Source of the DNA: Streptantibioticus parmotrematis
GTDB taxonomy: Bacteria > Actinomycetota > Actinomycetes > Streptomycetales > Streptomycetaceae
Reading direction: 5' to 3'
Assembly: GCF_019890615.1 (NCBI RefSeq)
Contig: NZ_JAINVZ010000001.1
Coordinates: 124,001 to 188,000 of the forward strand
DNA: 64,000 bases
Part shown: positions 24,813 through 34,611 of the stretch, in pieces
Layout of the letters: each line of letters opens with the position of its first letter
Numbering within the stretch: position 1 is the stretch's first letter
Made by a program: the position numbers and the translations under genes
The notes under the pieces: model-generated
Seen by the model: only the letters and a program-made list of their open reading frames with translations
The model's database searches: none
What the model was told of the DNA's origin: nothing

Positions 24813-24873
24813 CACTTGACCTTCACTTGACTTCCGCTTGAACCCCACTTGGGCTACTTGAGTCCAATTTGAG
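24813..24873 (-). promoter_or_regulatory. Six helically phased TCAAGTG-type direct repeats upstream of the permease
   Basis: On the plus strand, CACTTGAC units start at 24813, 24824, 24835, 24846, 24855 and 24866, giving periods of 11, 11, 11, 9 and 11. Read on the minus strand they are TCAAGTG heptamers with 4-bp spacers (2 bp at one junction). This layout resembles SARP or OmpR/PhoP-family operators. The array lies 217-277 bp upstream of the permease start and 23 bp past the neighbouring stop, in an AT-richer 299-bp gap. Confidence 0.55.
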
Positions 24874-24895
24874 GTTCCGGCCCTGCTCGGGTATT

Positions 24896-25834
24896 TCAGC
24901 GCTGTGTTCTGCCCTGCCAGTGCGCGAATTGCCGTACCGGATCGCCGTCCAGGCCCCACGGCCACGGCGTCACAAGGCCCCCGATCGCCTGGAAAACCTG
25001 CGCCGCGTCCAGTCCCCGGTTGGCCTGGACCAGCGCGTACGCCAGCAGGTTGAGGTCGGCGAGCGCGGCGGCGTGGGTGAGGAAGCCCGGCTTGAGCCAG
25101 TCGGTCAGCGCCTGGTCGAGCGCCGCCGCCACCTGCGGCTGCGCCCACTGCCGGGTCGCCATCAACGCGTTCAGACCGCCCGAGGAGACCGTCCGCAGAT
25201 GCCGCTCCACCAGCGCGATCAGCTCCACGCCCGCGGTCGGCGCGTCCGGCGGCACCGCCGAGCGCACCGAGTCCACGAAGTCCAGCACCTGCACGTGGGA
25301 CCCGCACTCCTCAGGGGAGAGGTAGCCCAGCATCTGCAGGTGCGCCTCACGGTTCCACGGGTCCCGGGCGGTCGCCTCGCGCCAGATCGGCAGCACCTCG
25401 TTGAGTGGCCGCGCCATGGTGCGCAGCGCCCCCAGCAGCGCCACCCACGGCCCCGGGTCGTCCGGCGCCAGGTCGGCGGCCCGGTAGCAGTCGTCGATCA
25501 GCGCCCGGGGATCGGCCAGCGCGCCCTGCCACCGCCCGCGCACCAGGTCCACCCACGCGCTGAACAGCACGGGGTCGGGCTGCTGCGGATGGCGACGGCG
25601 CCAGGACTGGGCGATCGCCGGGTCGGCGGCCCTGGCCAGGACGACGACGCGGTGCATGCGCCGGTCCCAGTCGGTGCCCGCCTCGCGCAGCACCTGCTCG
25701 ACCTGGTCGACGCGGATGCTCAGCGCTCCGGGAGAGGAGGCGGCGTCCAGTTGTTTGCGGACCCGGCCCAGCGCGGCGTCGTCGAGCTCCGGAGCCAGGC
25801 GCGGGGTCCCCCTGCGGGGTCCAAATATCGGCAT
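24896..25834 (-). CDS. Conserved actinobacterial protein of unknown function, helical
   Basis: 312 residues, not recognised. It has no signal peptide or membrane segment. Most of it is alpha-helical with repeated Trp/Ala/Leu-rich helices (IDDCYRAADLAPDDPGPW is TPR-like) and a conserved-looking C-terminus rich in Trp. The coding frame has strong third-position GC. It resembles hypothetical proteins common in Streptomyces with TPR-like scaffolds. It diverges from the APC permease at 26026, 191 bp away. No function is proposed. Confidence 0.75.
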   Translation of the reverse strand: MPIFGPRRGTPRLAPELDDAALGRVRKQLDAASSPGALSIRVDQVEQVLREAGTDWDRRMHRVVVLARAADPAIAQSWRRRHPQQPDPVLFSAWVDLVRGRWQGALADPRALIDDCYRAADLAPDDPGPWVALLGALRTMARPLNEVLPIWREATARDPWNREAHLQMLGYLSPEECGSHVQVLDFVDSVRSAVPPDAPTAGVELIALVERHLRTVSSGGLNALMATRQWAQPQVAAALDQALTDWLKPGFLTHAAALADLNLLAYALVQANRGLDAAQVFQAIGGLVTPWPWGLDGDPVRQFAHWQGRTQR

Positions 25835-26025
25835 GCCCCCGGAGCTTAGGGCTGGTCGGGAAGGTCCGACAGATCGTGACCTGGATCGTTATCGCGGTAG
25901 TCGTTTCGCAACGCGCAGTCGTCGCCGACCTGCTCGTACAGCGGACGCCGCACACCGGTTGTCGGGCATCCGCGCCGGGCGGATGCTGTAGCCATACCTG
26001 CCGCCGGGCGGGATCGGAGGACGTC

Positions 26026-27579
26026 ATGAGTGACCGGAGCGGTCCCACGCCGACCCCGTCCACCGCGGCGCACGGCGAGCCGGTGGACAAGGGGCTCAAG
26101 GGCGGCGCGCTCGGCCTGCTGTCCAGCGTCGTCATCGGCATCGCCTCGACCGCCCCCGCCTACAGCCTGGCCGCCACCCTCGGCGTCATCGTGGCCGTGG
26201 TGGGGCTCCAGTCGCCGATCGTCATCATCCTGGCGTTCATCCCGATGCTGCTGATCGCCTACGGCTACAAGGAGCTGAACGAGGCCGACCCCGACTGCGG
26301 CACCACCTTCACCTGGGCCGCCCGCGCCTTCGGGCCGCGCACCGGGTGGATGGGCGGCTGGGCCATCGTCGCGGCCGACGTGATCGTGATGGCGAACCTC
26401 GCGCAGATCGCCGGGCAGTACGGCTTCGACCTGGTCGGCGCCTACGGGGTGGCCGACAGCACCCTGTGGACCACCGTCGCCGGGGTGGTGTGGATCGCGC
26501 TGATGACGCTGATCTGCTACATCGGCATCGAGGTGTCCGCCAACAGCCAGAAGGTCCTGCTCACCATCGAGGTGGTGATGCTGACCGTGCTCGGCGTCGC
26601 CGCGCTGGTCAAGGTCTACGGATCGAGCGCGCCCGCCGTCTCGCACCCCGTCGCCTGGTCCTGGTTCGATCCCACGAACGTCGGCTCGCTGAACGCGTTC
26701 ACCAAGGGCATCCTGGCCGCCGTCTTCATCTACTGGGGCTGGGACACCGCGGTCTCGGTCAACGAGGAGACCGCCGACCGCAACCGCACCCCCGGCCGCG
26801 CCGCCGTCATCTCCACCGTCCTGCTGCTGCTGATCTACGTCCTGGTCACCACCGCCGCCGAGGCCTTCGCCGGCATCGGCACCAAGGGCATCGGGCTGGG
26901 CAACCCGAACAACTCCGACGACGTCCTGTCCAGCCTCGGCGGCGAGGTCTTCGGCAGCCACGGATTCGGATGGTTCCTGTCCAAGCTGCTGGTGCTCATG
27001 GTGCTGACCTCCGCTGCCGCCTCCACCCAGACCACCATCCTGCCGACCGCGCGCACCACGCTGTCGATGGCCGCCCACCGCGCCATCCCCAGCCACTTCG
27101 CCCGCATCCACCCGCGCTTCCTCACCCCCACCTGGTCCACGGTCGGCATGGGCCTCGCCTCGGTCGCCTTCTACGTGGTGATGGTCAAGGTCAGCAACAA
27201 CCTGCTCGCCGACTCCATCGGCTCCATCGGGCTGATGATCGCCTTCTACTACGGCATGACCGGCTTCGCCTGCGTCTGGTACTACCGCAAGGTCCTCACC
27301 CGCAGTCCGCGTGACCTGTGGGTCAAGGGCGTCATGCCGGGACTCGGCGGCGTGCTGCTCCTCTACTTCTTCATCGACGCCTGCTTCGTGTACGCCAACC
27401 CGGACTACGGCTACACCTCCTGGACCGTGCCGGGCGTCCACTGGCACCTGGGCGGCGTCTTCATCACGGGTATCGGCGCGCTGATCCTCGGCGCGATCCT
27501 CATGGTCATGTGCCGGTACACCGCCCCCGCCTTCTTCCGCCGCGAGGTGGTGCCGGTGTCCGCCGCCCGCCGCGACTAG
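26026..27579 (+). CDS. APC-superfamily amino-acid permease
   Basis: 517 residues with about 12 membrane helices. The first helix region reads GIASTAPAYSLAATLG, followed by YKELNEADPDCGTTFTWAAR and FIYWGWDTAVSVNEET. This APC subfamily is frequent in Streptomyces and its substrate is usually not assigned. ATG 26026 has GGAGG six bases before it; the open frame extends upstream to 25876 without a suitable site. No other transporter subunit or catabolic gene is adjacent. It lies two genes from the other APC permease but is not closely similar by eye. Confidence 0.87.
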   Translation: MSDRSGPTPTPSTAAHGEPVDKGLKGGALGLLSSVVIGIASTAPAYSLAATLGVIVAVVGLQSPIVIILAFIPMLLIAYGYKELNEADPDCGTTFTWAARAFGPRTGWMGGWAIVAADVIVMANLAQIAGQYGFDLVGAYGVADSTLWTTVAGVVWIALMTLICYIGIEVSANSQKVLLTIEVVMLTVLGVAALVKVYGSSAPAVSHPVAWSWFDPTNVGSLNAFTKGILAAVFIYWGWDTAVSVNEETADRNRTPGRAAVISTVLLLLIYVLVTTAAEAFAGIGTKGIGLGNPNNSDDVLSSLGGEVFGSHGFGWFLSKLLVLMVLTSAAASTQTTILPTARTTLSMAAHRAIPSHFARIHPRFLTPTWSTVGMGLASVAFYVVMVKVSNNLLADSIGSIGLMIAFYYGMTGFACVWYYRKVLTRSPRDLWVKGVMPGLGGVLLLYFFIDACFVYANPDYGYTSWTVPGVHWHLGGVFITGIGALILGAILMVMCRYTAPAFFRREVVPVSAARRD

Positions 27580-27690
27580 CCGGCCGGTGCGCCCCGGCCC
27601 CGGCACCAGGAGGGGAAAAACGGGCCTGCCGGGCGTACCGTCCCTATAGAGCCCAACGTGGGTACCGGCCCATGATTGAGGGTGATCACG

Positions 27691-29862
27691 GTGCGCGACG
27701 CACAGGCGGCCTTCCGCGCCCTCCAGCGCTCCGGCACCGCCGAGCCGGTGGCCGACACCGACCTCGACACGCTCCTGCGCCTGCTGCAACGCGCGTTCGG
27801 CACCCTCGGCGTGCACGGCGCCGCGCTCTACACCTTCACCACCGGCGACCAGGTCCTGGAACTCGTCACCGTGATCGGCCTGCCGCTGGAGTTCGTCACG
27901 CCGTGGGAGCGGGTGGGTGTGACGACCCCCGCCCCGGTCACCGACGCGGTGCGCCGCGCCGATCTGGTGTGGGTGGGCGGTGAGGACGAGATGGTCCGCC
28001 GCTACCCGCGGATCGCCATGACCGTCCCGTACCCCTTCTCGCTGGCCGCGCTGCCGCTGACGGCGGACGGGACCACGTACGGCTCCATCTTCCTCACCTG
28101 GCCCGCCGCCCGCGCGCCCCTGCTGTCCCCGGTCGAGCGTGAGCGGCTGTGGAGCCTCGCCGGGCGGCTCGCCTCCGTGCTGCGCCGCGCCTCACGCGCC
28201 GGCACCCCGGTCCACGCCGGCGCCCACCCGCTCGGCGTGCTGCCCGACGGTGGCGCGGTGGGCAGCGAGGAGGCGCTGACCGCCATGGTGGCCCGGCTGC
28301 CGGAAGGCATGTGCGGCCTGGACCTGGGCGGCTGCCTCACCTACGTGACGCCCGGCGCCGCCGACCTGCTCGGTGTCCCGGCCCGGCGGCTGCTCGGCGC
28401 CCAGCCGTGGACCGTGCTGCCCTGGCTGCGCGACCCGGTCTACGAGGACCGCTACCGCGCCGCGTTGATCAGCCGGGAGCCCACCTCGTTCGTGGCACTG
28501 CGACCCCCCGACCACTGGCTCTCCTTCCACCTGTACCCGGACGGCACCGGGCTGACGGTCCGCATCAACGAGGCCGAGGTCACCCAGGGCGACCAGGACC
28601 CCCTGCCCCGCGTCGAGCCCGCTCAGGCCCCCGTCGAACCCACCCGCACCGGGGTCCTCTACCACCTGCTCCACCTCGCCAGCGCCCTGACCGAGGCCGC
28701 GGGCGTGCAGGATGTGGTCGACCTCGTCGCCGACCAGATCGTGCCCGCGTTCGGCGGCGACGGCGTGGCGATCCTCACCACCGAGGGCGGGCGGCTGCGC
28801 ACCGTCGGCCACCGCGGCTACGCGCCCGGCGTCGTCGAGAGCTTCGACAACACCCCGCTGACCGCGCCCACCCCCGGCGCCCGCGCGCTGCGGACCGGCG
28901 CCCCCTCGTTCTTCGAGTCCCGCGCTGAACTGGAGCGCCTCTACCCCTCCCGTTTCGAACTGCGCGACGGCATGTCCGCCTGGGCCTACCTGCCGCTGGT
29001 GGCCTCCGGACGGCTGGTCGGCACCTGCGTGCTCGCGTACGCCGAACCCCACGTCTTCGCCTTCGACGAACGCGCCATCCTCACCTCGCTCGGCGGCCTG
29101 ATCGCGCAGGCCCTGGACCGGGCGCGGCTGTACGACACCAAGATGGAGCTGGCCCAGGGCCTCCAGGAGAGCCTGCTGCCGCACGCGTTGCCGCTGCTGC
29201 CGGGCCTGGAGACGGCCGCCCGCTACCTGCCGAGCACCGAGGGCCTGGAGGTCGGCGGCGACTTCTACGACCTGATCCGCACCGACCGCGACACCGCCAC
29301 CGCCGTCATCGGCGACGTCGAGGGGCACAACGTGGCCGCCGCCGCCCTGATGGGACAGATCCGCACCGCCGTGCACGCCTACGCGCGCGCAGGCGCCCAG
29401 CCGGACGCGGTCCTGGTGCAGATCAACCGGCTGATGGCGGACCTCGACAGCACCCTGCTCGCCAGCGCCGCCTGTCTGCGCGTCGACCTGGCCCGCCGCG
29501 AGGCACTGCTCGCCAACGCGGGCCATCCGCCGCCGCTGCTGCGCACCCCGGACGGGAAGGTCACGACGGTGGACCTGCCGGGCGGCGCCGGGATGGTGCT
29601 GGGCGTGGACCCGGGCGCGCAGTACGGCACCGTACGGGTGCCGTTGCCGCCCGGCACCGTCCTGGCGATGTACACCGACGGACTGGTGGACCGGCCCGGC
29701 GTGGACATGACGGCGGCGCAGGCCGCGCTCGCCGACCGGCTCGCCCGCTTCGACGACGGCCCGCTGGACGACCAGGCCGACCCGTTCATGAGCCAGACGC
29801 TCCCGGCCGAGGAGCGCACCGACGACGTGGCCCTGTTGCTGCTGCGGTCGACGCCCCGGTGA
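27691..29862 (+). CDS. Multidomain GAF-PAS-GAF-SpoIIE phosphatase
   Basis: 723 residues: N-terminal GAF (~20-165), PAS-like (~190-290, ITV-free short domain ending DQDPLPRV), second GAF (~320-480), then PP2C/SpoIIE (~490-720). Catalytic motifs are intact: GGDFYDLI, GDVEGHNVAAAALM, NAGHPPPLL, MYTDGLVD and TDDVALLLL. It should dephosphorylate an anti-anti-sigma factor or similar in response to a ligand sensed by the GAF/PAS part. Several starts are possible (TTG 27676, GTG 27682, GTG 27691). GTG 27691 fits best because GAGGG lies eight bases upstream. No kinase domain or membrane segment is seen. Confidence 0.9.
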   Translation: MRDAQAAFRALQRSGTAEPVADTDLDTLLRLLQRAFGTLGVHGAALYTFTTGDQVLELVTVIGLPLEFVTPWERVGVTTPAPVTDAVRRADLVWVGGEDEMVRRYPRIAMTVPYPFSLAALPLTADGTTYGSIFLTWPAARAPLLSPVERERLWSLAGRLASVLRRASRAGTPVHAGAHPLGVLPDGGAVGSEEALTAMVARLPEGMCGLDLGGCLTYVTPGAADLLGVPARRLLGAQPWTVLPWLRDPVYEDRYRAALISREPTSFVALRPPDHWLSFHLYPDGTGLTVRINEAEVTQGDQDPLPRVEPAQAPVEPTRTGVLYHLLHLASALTEAAGVQDVVDLVADQIVPAFGGDGVAILTTEGGRLRTVGHRGYAPGVVESFDNTPLTAPTPGARALRTGAPSFFESRAELERLYPSRFELRDGMSAWAYLPLVASGRLVGTCVLAYAEPHVFAFDERAILTSLGGLIAQALDRARLYDTKMELAQGLQESLLPHALPLLPGLETAARYLPSTEGLEVGGDFYDLIRTDRDTATAVIGDVEGHNVAAAALMGQIRTAVHAYARAGAQPDAVLVQINRLMADLDSTLLASAACLRVDLARREALLANAGHPPPLLRTPDGKVTTVDLPGGAGMVLGVDPGAQYGTVRVPLPPGTVLAMYTDGLVDRPGVDMTAAQAALADRLARFDDGPLDDQADPFMSQTLPAEERTDDVALLLLRSTPR

Positions 29863-29892
29863 ACGTCCGCCGCGTGCGGCGGGGCCGAGGCG

Positions 29893-30426
29893 TCAGCCGC
29901 GACGGCCGGAGGCCGCGCGGTCCGGCAGCGGGCCCCGGCCGGGGATGACCTCGAAGACCAGATGGGTCTCGGTCTGCCGCACCGCCGGATGGACGTTGAC
30001 GTGCTCCAGCACCAGGTCGCGCAGCGCCTGCGGTGACTCGACCGCGACGTGCACCAGGTAGTCGTCGGCCCCGGCGATGTGGAACGCGGTGATCATGCCG
30101 GGGATGCCGGTCAGCGCCGCGTGGAAGCTGTGCACGTGGGCGCGGTTGTGACTGCCCAGCCTGACCCGGATCACCGCCTGGAGCGGCAGGCCGAGGGCGG
30201 CCAGGTCCAGCTCCGCGTGGAAGCCGCGCACCACCCCCGACTCGCGCAGCGCCCGCACCCGGTGGATGCAGGTGGACTCGGCGATGCCCACCCGGGCCGC
30301 GAGCGCGGTGTTGGTCAGCCGTCCATCGGCCGCCAGCTCCGCCAGGATCGCCAGATCGGTGGCGTCCAGCGCCACGGCGGGCCGCGCACCGGGCGGCGGA
30401 ATCCTCGGTTCAGGGGCGCTCGGCAC
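29893..30426 (-). CDS. Lrp/AsnC-family transcriptional regulator
   Basis: 177 residues. The N-terminal HTH (LDATDLAILAELAADGRLTN, then IAESTCIHRVRAL) is followed by a RAM/AsnC ligand domain containing GADDYLVHVAVES. It is likely to sense an amino acid and control the divergent Cys/Met PLP enzyme. GTG 30426 is preferred because GGAGG lies eight bases upstream; an in-frame ATG at 30441 is an alternative with no site. A 13-bp palindrome in the shared spacer is a candidate operator. Confidence 0.92.
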   Translation of the reverse strand: MPSAPEPRIPPPGARPAVALDATDLAILAELAADGRLTNTALAARVGIAESTCIHRVRALRESGVVRGFHAELDLAALGLPLQAVIRVRLGSHNRAHVHSFHAALTGIPGMITAFHIAGADDYLVHVAVESPQALRDLVLEHVNVHPAVRQTETHLVFEVIPGRGPLPDRAASGRRG

Positions 30427-30467
30427 GACGGAGACCTCCATGAAACTCACGGCAGTGGCCGATCGGA

Positions 30468-30480
30468 CGAGGAATCCTCG
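30468..30480. promoter_or_regulatory. Palindrome, candidate Lrp operator
   Basis: CGAGGAATCCTCG is a perfect inverted repeat of six bases around a central A. It lies in the 96-bp spacer between the divergent Lrp regulator and the PLP enzyme. The regulator assignment is inferred from position. Confidence 0.5.
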
Positions 30481-30522
30481 GCATCCATTGCCATCACCCG
30501 ATGATCCTTGCACCATCATCGC

Positions 30523-31707
30523 ATGACTGAGCGGGTTCTTTCCCTGGATTCCCTGGCCGTCCACGCGGGCCGGGAGGACTTCGCCGAACTGGGCGTCCAC
30601 GCACCCCCGTTGGACCTCTCCTCCACCAGCCCGCTGCCCGACATCGAGGCGGGCGGCCTGTCCTACGAGTCGATGGCCACCGGCGGCCACCCCGCCGAGG
30701 GCGGCGGCTTCGTCTACGCCCGGCTGTGGAACCCCACCGTGGCCCGGTTCGAAGCCGCGCTGGCCCGGCTGGAGCACACCACCGAGGCGGTCGCCTACTC
30801 CTCGGGCATGGCGGCCATGACCGCCGCGGTACTCGCCGCCAAGCAGCGCACCGGCGGACGCCACGTGGTCGCCGTCCGGCCGCTGTACGGCGGCACCGAC
30901 CACCTGCTCGGCTCCGGCCTGCTGGACGTCGAGGTCACGTACTGCACCGCGGGCGAGGTCGCCGGGACGGTACGCGACGACACCTGTCTGGTGGTCGTGG
31001 AGACCCCGGCCAACCCCACGCTCGACCTGGTCGACATCCGTGCCGTCGCCGACGCCGCGGGGGACCGGCCGCTGCTGGTCGACAACACCTTCGCGACCCC
31101 CGTGCTCCAGAACCCCGCCGACCACGGCGCCGCCCTCGTGCTGCACAGCGCGACCAAGTACCTCGGCGGCCACGGCGACGTGATCGCCGGCGTCATCGCC
31201 ACCGACGCCGAGTGGGCCGCCGCGCTGCGCCGGGTCCGCGCCGTCACCGGCGGCCTGCTGCACCCGCTCGCCGGATACCTGCTGCACCGCGGACTGACCA
31301 CGCTCCCGGTACGGGTGCGCACCCAGCAGGCGTCCGCCGAGAAGCTGGCCGGCTGGCTGGCGACCCATCCCGCCGTGCGCGAGGTCTTCTTCCCCGGTAC
31401 CCCGCAGGGCGACCCGGCGGGCCTGATCGGTCGTCAGATGCGGGGCCCTGGAGCCATGTTGGCGGTGCGGCTGCACGGCGGGTACGAGCAGGCGCTGCGG
31501 ATGACGGGCGGGGTGCGGCTGTTCACCCACGCCGTCTCGCTGGGCGGAGTGGACTCCCTCATCCAGCACCCGGCCGCGCTCACCCACCGCCCGGTCCCCG
31601 CGGACGCCCGCCCGGACGCGGACATCGTGCGGCTGTCGGTGGGCCTGGAGGACCCCGACGACCTGTGCGCCGACCTGGAGGCGGCGCTCACCGGGGCTAC
31701 CGGCTGA
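30523..31707 (+). CDS. Cys/Met-metabolism PLP enzyme (methionine gamma-lyase-like)
   Basis: 394 residues of the trans-sulfuration PLP fold. [34 protein letters not shown] and the PLP lysine in [12 protein letters not shown] are present, with a C-terminal [12 protein letters not shown]. Family members are cystathionine gamma-synthase or lyase and methionine gamma-lyase; these cannot be separated by motif alone. The divergent Lrp-type regulator suits amino-acid-inducible degradation, favouring a lyase. ATG 30523 starts the homologous region directly ([14 protein letters not shown]). Its 3' end overlaps the MMPL gene by 11 bp on the opposite strand. Confidence 0.9.
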   Translation: MTERVLSLDSLAVHAGREDFAELGVHAPPLDLSSTSPLPDIEAGGLSYESMATGGHPAEGGGFVYARLWNPTVARFEAALARLEHTTEAVAYSSGMAAMTAAVLAAKQRTGGRHVVAVRPLYGGTDHLLGSGLLDVEVTYCTAGEVAGTVRDDTCLVVVETPANPTLDLVDIRAVADAAGDRPLLVDNTFATPVLQNPADHGAALVLHSATKYLGGHGDVIAGVIATDAEWAAALRRVRAVTGGLLHPLAGYLLHRGLTTLPVRVRTQQASAEKLAGWLATHPAVREVFFPGTPQGDPAGLIGRQMRGPGAMLAVRLHGGYEQALRMTGGVRLFTHAVSLGGVDSLIQHPAALTHRPVPADARPDADIVRLSVGLEDPDDLCADLEAALTGATG

Positions 31708-33916
31708 CGTCGGCGCCCTCGGCGTCGATGGTGGGCAGCACGCGCTCCAGCCAACGCGGCGTCCACCAGGCGTGCTTGCCCAGCAGCGTCATCACCGCGG
31801 GCACCAGCAGCAGCCGGACGATGGTGGCGTCGATCAGCACGCTGACCGCCAGGCCCAGGCCCAGCATCTTCACCACGATGTTGTCGCTGAGCAGGAAGGC
31901 GGCGAAGACGCTCACCATGATCAGCGCGGCGCAGGTGATCACCCGCGCGGTGATCTCCAGCGCGTGCGCCACGCTGTCCTCGGCGTCCCGGGTCCGCAGC
32001 CACGCCTCGTGGACCCGGGACAGCAGGAAGATCTCGTAGTCCATGCTCAGGCCGAAGACGATGGCGAACATCATCATCGGCACGTAACTCTCGATCGGCA
32101 CCTTGCCGTTGACCCCCAGGGACGGCCCGCCCCAGCCCCACTGGAAGACGGCGACCACCACGCCGTAGGAGGCGCCGATCGACAGCAGGTTGAGCACGGC
32201 CGCCTTGAGCGCCACCAGCAGGCCGTGGAAGACCGCCAGGATGATCAGGAAGGCGAGCGCCACCACCACGCCGATGATCAGCGGCAGTCGTGAGGCGACG
32301 ATGTCGATGAAGTCCACCTGCGCCGCGGTGGTGCCGGTGACGTAGCCGTTGGCCGGGTAGCCCTTCACGGCCTTCGGCAGCGCCTGGTCCTCGAGGTTGT
32401 TGACCAGGTCGGTGGTGTTCTTCTCCTGCGGCGCGGTGCTGGAGACGACGGTGCCCACCAGCACCTGGCCGTTGGACGTGGGTTGCAGCGGGCTGACGCT
32501 GGCCGCGCCGGGCAGCCCGGTGAGCGCCTTGGCCGCCTGGCTCGCCAGCGCGGGACGGTCGGCGGAGGACACCTTGGTCTGGTCGATCACCACGGTCAGC
32601 GGGCCGTTGGAGCCCGGACCGAAACCGGCCGACATCAGGTCGAACGCCTGACGGTCGGTGAAGCTGGTGGGATCGGCGCCGTCGTCGATGTGGCCCAGCT
32701 GGATCGAGAGCAGCGGGATCGCCAGGACCACCACGATCACCACGCCGGCGGCCAGGAACCACCACGGGCCGCGCTCCACCCGTTTGGCGTACCGGTGCCA
32801 GGTGCCTTGTGCCGTCTCACCGGGTTGCGCGTCGGTCTCGGCGATGGGCCTGCGCACGTGGAAGCGGTCGATGGTCCTGCCGATCAGGCCGACGAGCGCG
32901 GGCACCAGGGTGAGCGCGCCGAGCACCGCCGTGATCACGGTGATCGCGGCCGCCACCCCGAGCTTGCCGATGAAGCTCACCCGTGACACGTACAGTCCGG
33001 CCAGTGCCACGATGACCGTGCAGCCGGAGACCAGCACGGCGCGGCCGCTGGTCGCCACCGCCCGGCCCGCGCTCGCCACCGGGTCCATCCGGTCGATGAC
33101 CTGCTGGCGGTGGCGGGTGATCAGGAAGAGCGCGTAGTCGATGCCGACGCCCAGACCGATCATGGTGGCGAGGGTGGGGGAGACGCTGGCGAAGGTGAAG
33201 GCGGCGGCCAGCAGGCTGAGGCAGGACAGGCCCACGATCACACTGACCAGCGCGGTCACCAGCGGCAGTCCTGCCGCCAGCACACTGCCGAAGCCGATGA
33301 GCAGCACCACGATCGCCACGCCGAAGCCGATCGCCTCACTGGTGAGGTCCGCGGCCTTCGGGCGGGCCAACTCGCCCAGCGGACCGCCGTACTGCACCTC
33401 CAGACCCGCCGAACGCATCGGCCGCACCGCCGAGTCGACACCGGTGAGGTAGGAATTCCCCAGCGAGTTGGGGTTCTCGTCGAACCGCATCGTGATGTAC
33501 GCGATTCTGCCGTCCTTGGAGACCGCGCCGGTGGTCTGGCCCGCCGAGGGCAGCGGGTTCACCGCGGACAGCACGTGCGGCAGGGTGCTCAGCGACGCGA
33601 CCGACTGGTCGATCTGCGAGGTGTAGTCGGTGAGCGGCTTGTCCGGACTGTGCAGCACCACCGTGGCGCTCAGGCCGCCCGCCTTGGGATCGTTGGCCTT
33701 GAGCACGTCGAGGCCGTCGGTGGACTGCGTGCCGGAGATGGTGAAGTTGTCGGAGTAGGACCCGCCGACGCTGTTCTGCGCGGCGTGCAGGGCGCCGAGG
33801 GCGACCAGCCACAGGACGATCACCACGAAGTGGTGGTGCCCGCACCATCGGCCCAGGCGCCGCAGCGCGCCGCCGCCCGTGTCGGGCGGCGGCGTCTCCT
33901 GGATGTGCGCGGGCAT
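31697..33916 (-). CDS. MMPL/RND-family membrane transporter
   Basis: 739 residues with about 12 transmembrane segments in two halves (first helix ~21-40, blocks ~170-340 and ~530-710) and two large extracytoplasmic loops. It shows the MMPL-type motifs [17 protein letters not shown] and [19 protein letters not shown]. The RND superfamily uses the proton gradient to export lipids, antibiotics or other hydrophobic compounds; the substrate is unknown. ATG 33916 has GGGAGA six bases upstream; an upstream in-frame codon at 34012 lacks one. Neighbours give no clue to the substrate. Confidence 0.9.
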   Translation of the reverse strand: MPAHIQETPPPDTGGGALRRLGRWCGHHHFVVIVLWLVALGALHAAQNSVGGSYSDNFTISGTQSTDGLDVLKANDPKAGGLSATVVLHSPDKPLTDYTSQIDQSVASLSTLPHVLSAVNPLPSAGQTTGAVSKDGRIAYITMRFDENPNSLGNSYLTGVDSAVRPMRSAGLEVQYGGPLGELARPKAADLTSEAIGFGVAIVVLLIGFGSVLAAGLPLVTALVSVIVGLSCLSLLAAAFTFASVSPTLATMIGLGVGIDYALFLITRHRQQVIDRMDPVASAGRAVATSGRAVLVSGCTVIVALAGLYVSRVSFIGKLGVAAAITVITAVLGALTLVPALVGLIGRTIDRFHVRRPIAETDAQPGETAQGTWHRYAKRVERGPWWFLAAGVVIVVVLAIPLLSIQLGHIDDGADPTSFTDRQAFDLMSAGFGPGSNGPLTVVIDQTKVSSADRPALASQAAKALTGLPGAASVSPLQPTSNGQVLVGTVVSSTAPQEKNTTDLVNNLEDQALPKAVKGYPANGYVTGTTAAQVDFIDIVASRLPLIIGVVVALAFLIILAVFHGLLVALKAAVLNLLSIGASYGVVVAVFQWGWGGPSLGVNGKVPIESYVPMMMFAIVFGLSMDYEIFLLSRVHEAWLRTRDAEDSVAHALEITARVITCAALIMVSVFAAFLLSDNIVVKMLGLGLAVSVLIDATIVRLLLVPAVMTLLGKHAWWTPRWLERVLPTIDAEGADVSR

Positions 33917-34075
33917 GCGGTCTCCCTGCCGGCAGCGGCTGCTGTGCGGGCGGGTGCGCTCGGACATGGTCCCGCTTGTGGCTTTTGTACCGTGCGCTCC
34001 CGCGTCCCGCATCCGGGCGCCGGCCCGCCCGGCGTCACACCGCGTCGGCCGTGGGGGAGTGGGCCGGGGGTCGGC

Positions 34076-34588
34076 TCAGTGGCGTCCGGTGGGCGGCGGG
34101 AGGCGACGCAGCGTCACGTCCGCCAGCGCGCCGTCCGCGATCCGGGCGGTCATGTACGTGTGGTGCGGCTGGCGGCGGCGGTCGGTGGGCGATCCGGGGT
34201 TGAGCAGCCGCAGGCCGCCGGGGGCCACCGAGTCCCACGGGATGTGGCTGTGGCCGAAGACCAGCACGTCCAGATCGGGGAAACGCTCGGCGCAGCGCTT
34301 CTCCCGGCCCGCCGAGGGTCCCGTCTCGTGCACCACGCCGAGCCGCACACCGTCCAACTCCACCCGTGCCACCTCGGGCAGCCTGGCTCGCAGCGGGGGG
34401 CCGTCGTTGTTGCCGTACACCCCGACCAACTGGGCCGAGCGTTCCAGCAGCAGGTCGAGCGTGGCCACGTCCACCCAGTCTCCGGCGTGCACCACGACGT
34501 CGGCGCGGGCCACCTCGTCGAGGAGCGGCGCGGGCAGCGCCTTGGCACGCTTGGGCAGATGGGTGTCGGACATCAGAAGCAACCGCAC
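34076..34588 (-). CDS. YfcE/MJ0936-type metallophosphodiesterase
   Basis: 170 residues of the calcineurin-like phosphoesterase fold. The metal-binding motifs appear in order: SDTHLP, GDWVD, YGNND, VHETG and GHSHIP, then NPGSPTDRR. Family members hydrolyse phosphodiester model substrates and some 2',3'-cyclic phosphates; the cellular substrate is unknown. GTG start. It lies 23 bp after the stop of the serpin gene, so the two could share a transcript although no functional link is evident. Confidence 0.93.
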   Translation of the reverse strand: MRLLLMSDTHLPKRAKALPAPLLDEVARADVVVHAGDWVDVATLDLLLERSAQLVGVYGNNDGPPLRARLPEVARVELDGVRLGVVHETGPSAGREKRCAERFPDLDVLVFGHSHIPWDSVAPGGLRLLNPGSPTDRRRQPHHTYMTARIADGALADVTLRRLPPPTGRH

Positions 34589-34611
34589 ACCGGCGAACGT
34601 ACCGCGCCGCG

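Noticed and set aside
29867-29882. Hairpin after the GAF/PAS phosphatase
   Set aside because: Seven-base arms with a two-base loop are too tight, and such GC-rich inverted repeats are common by chance here.
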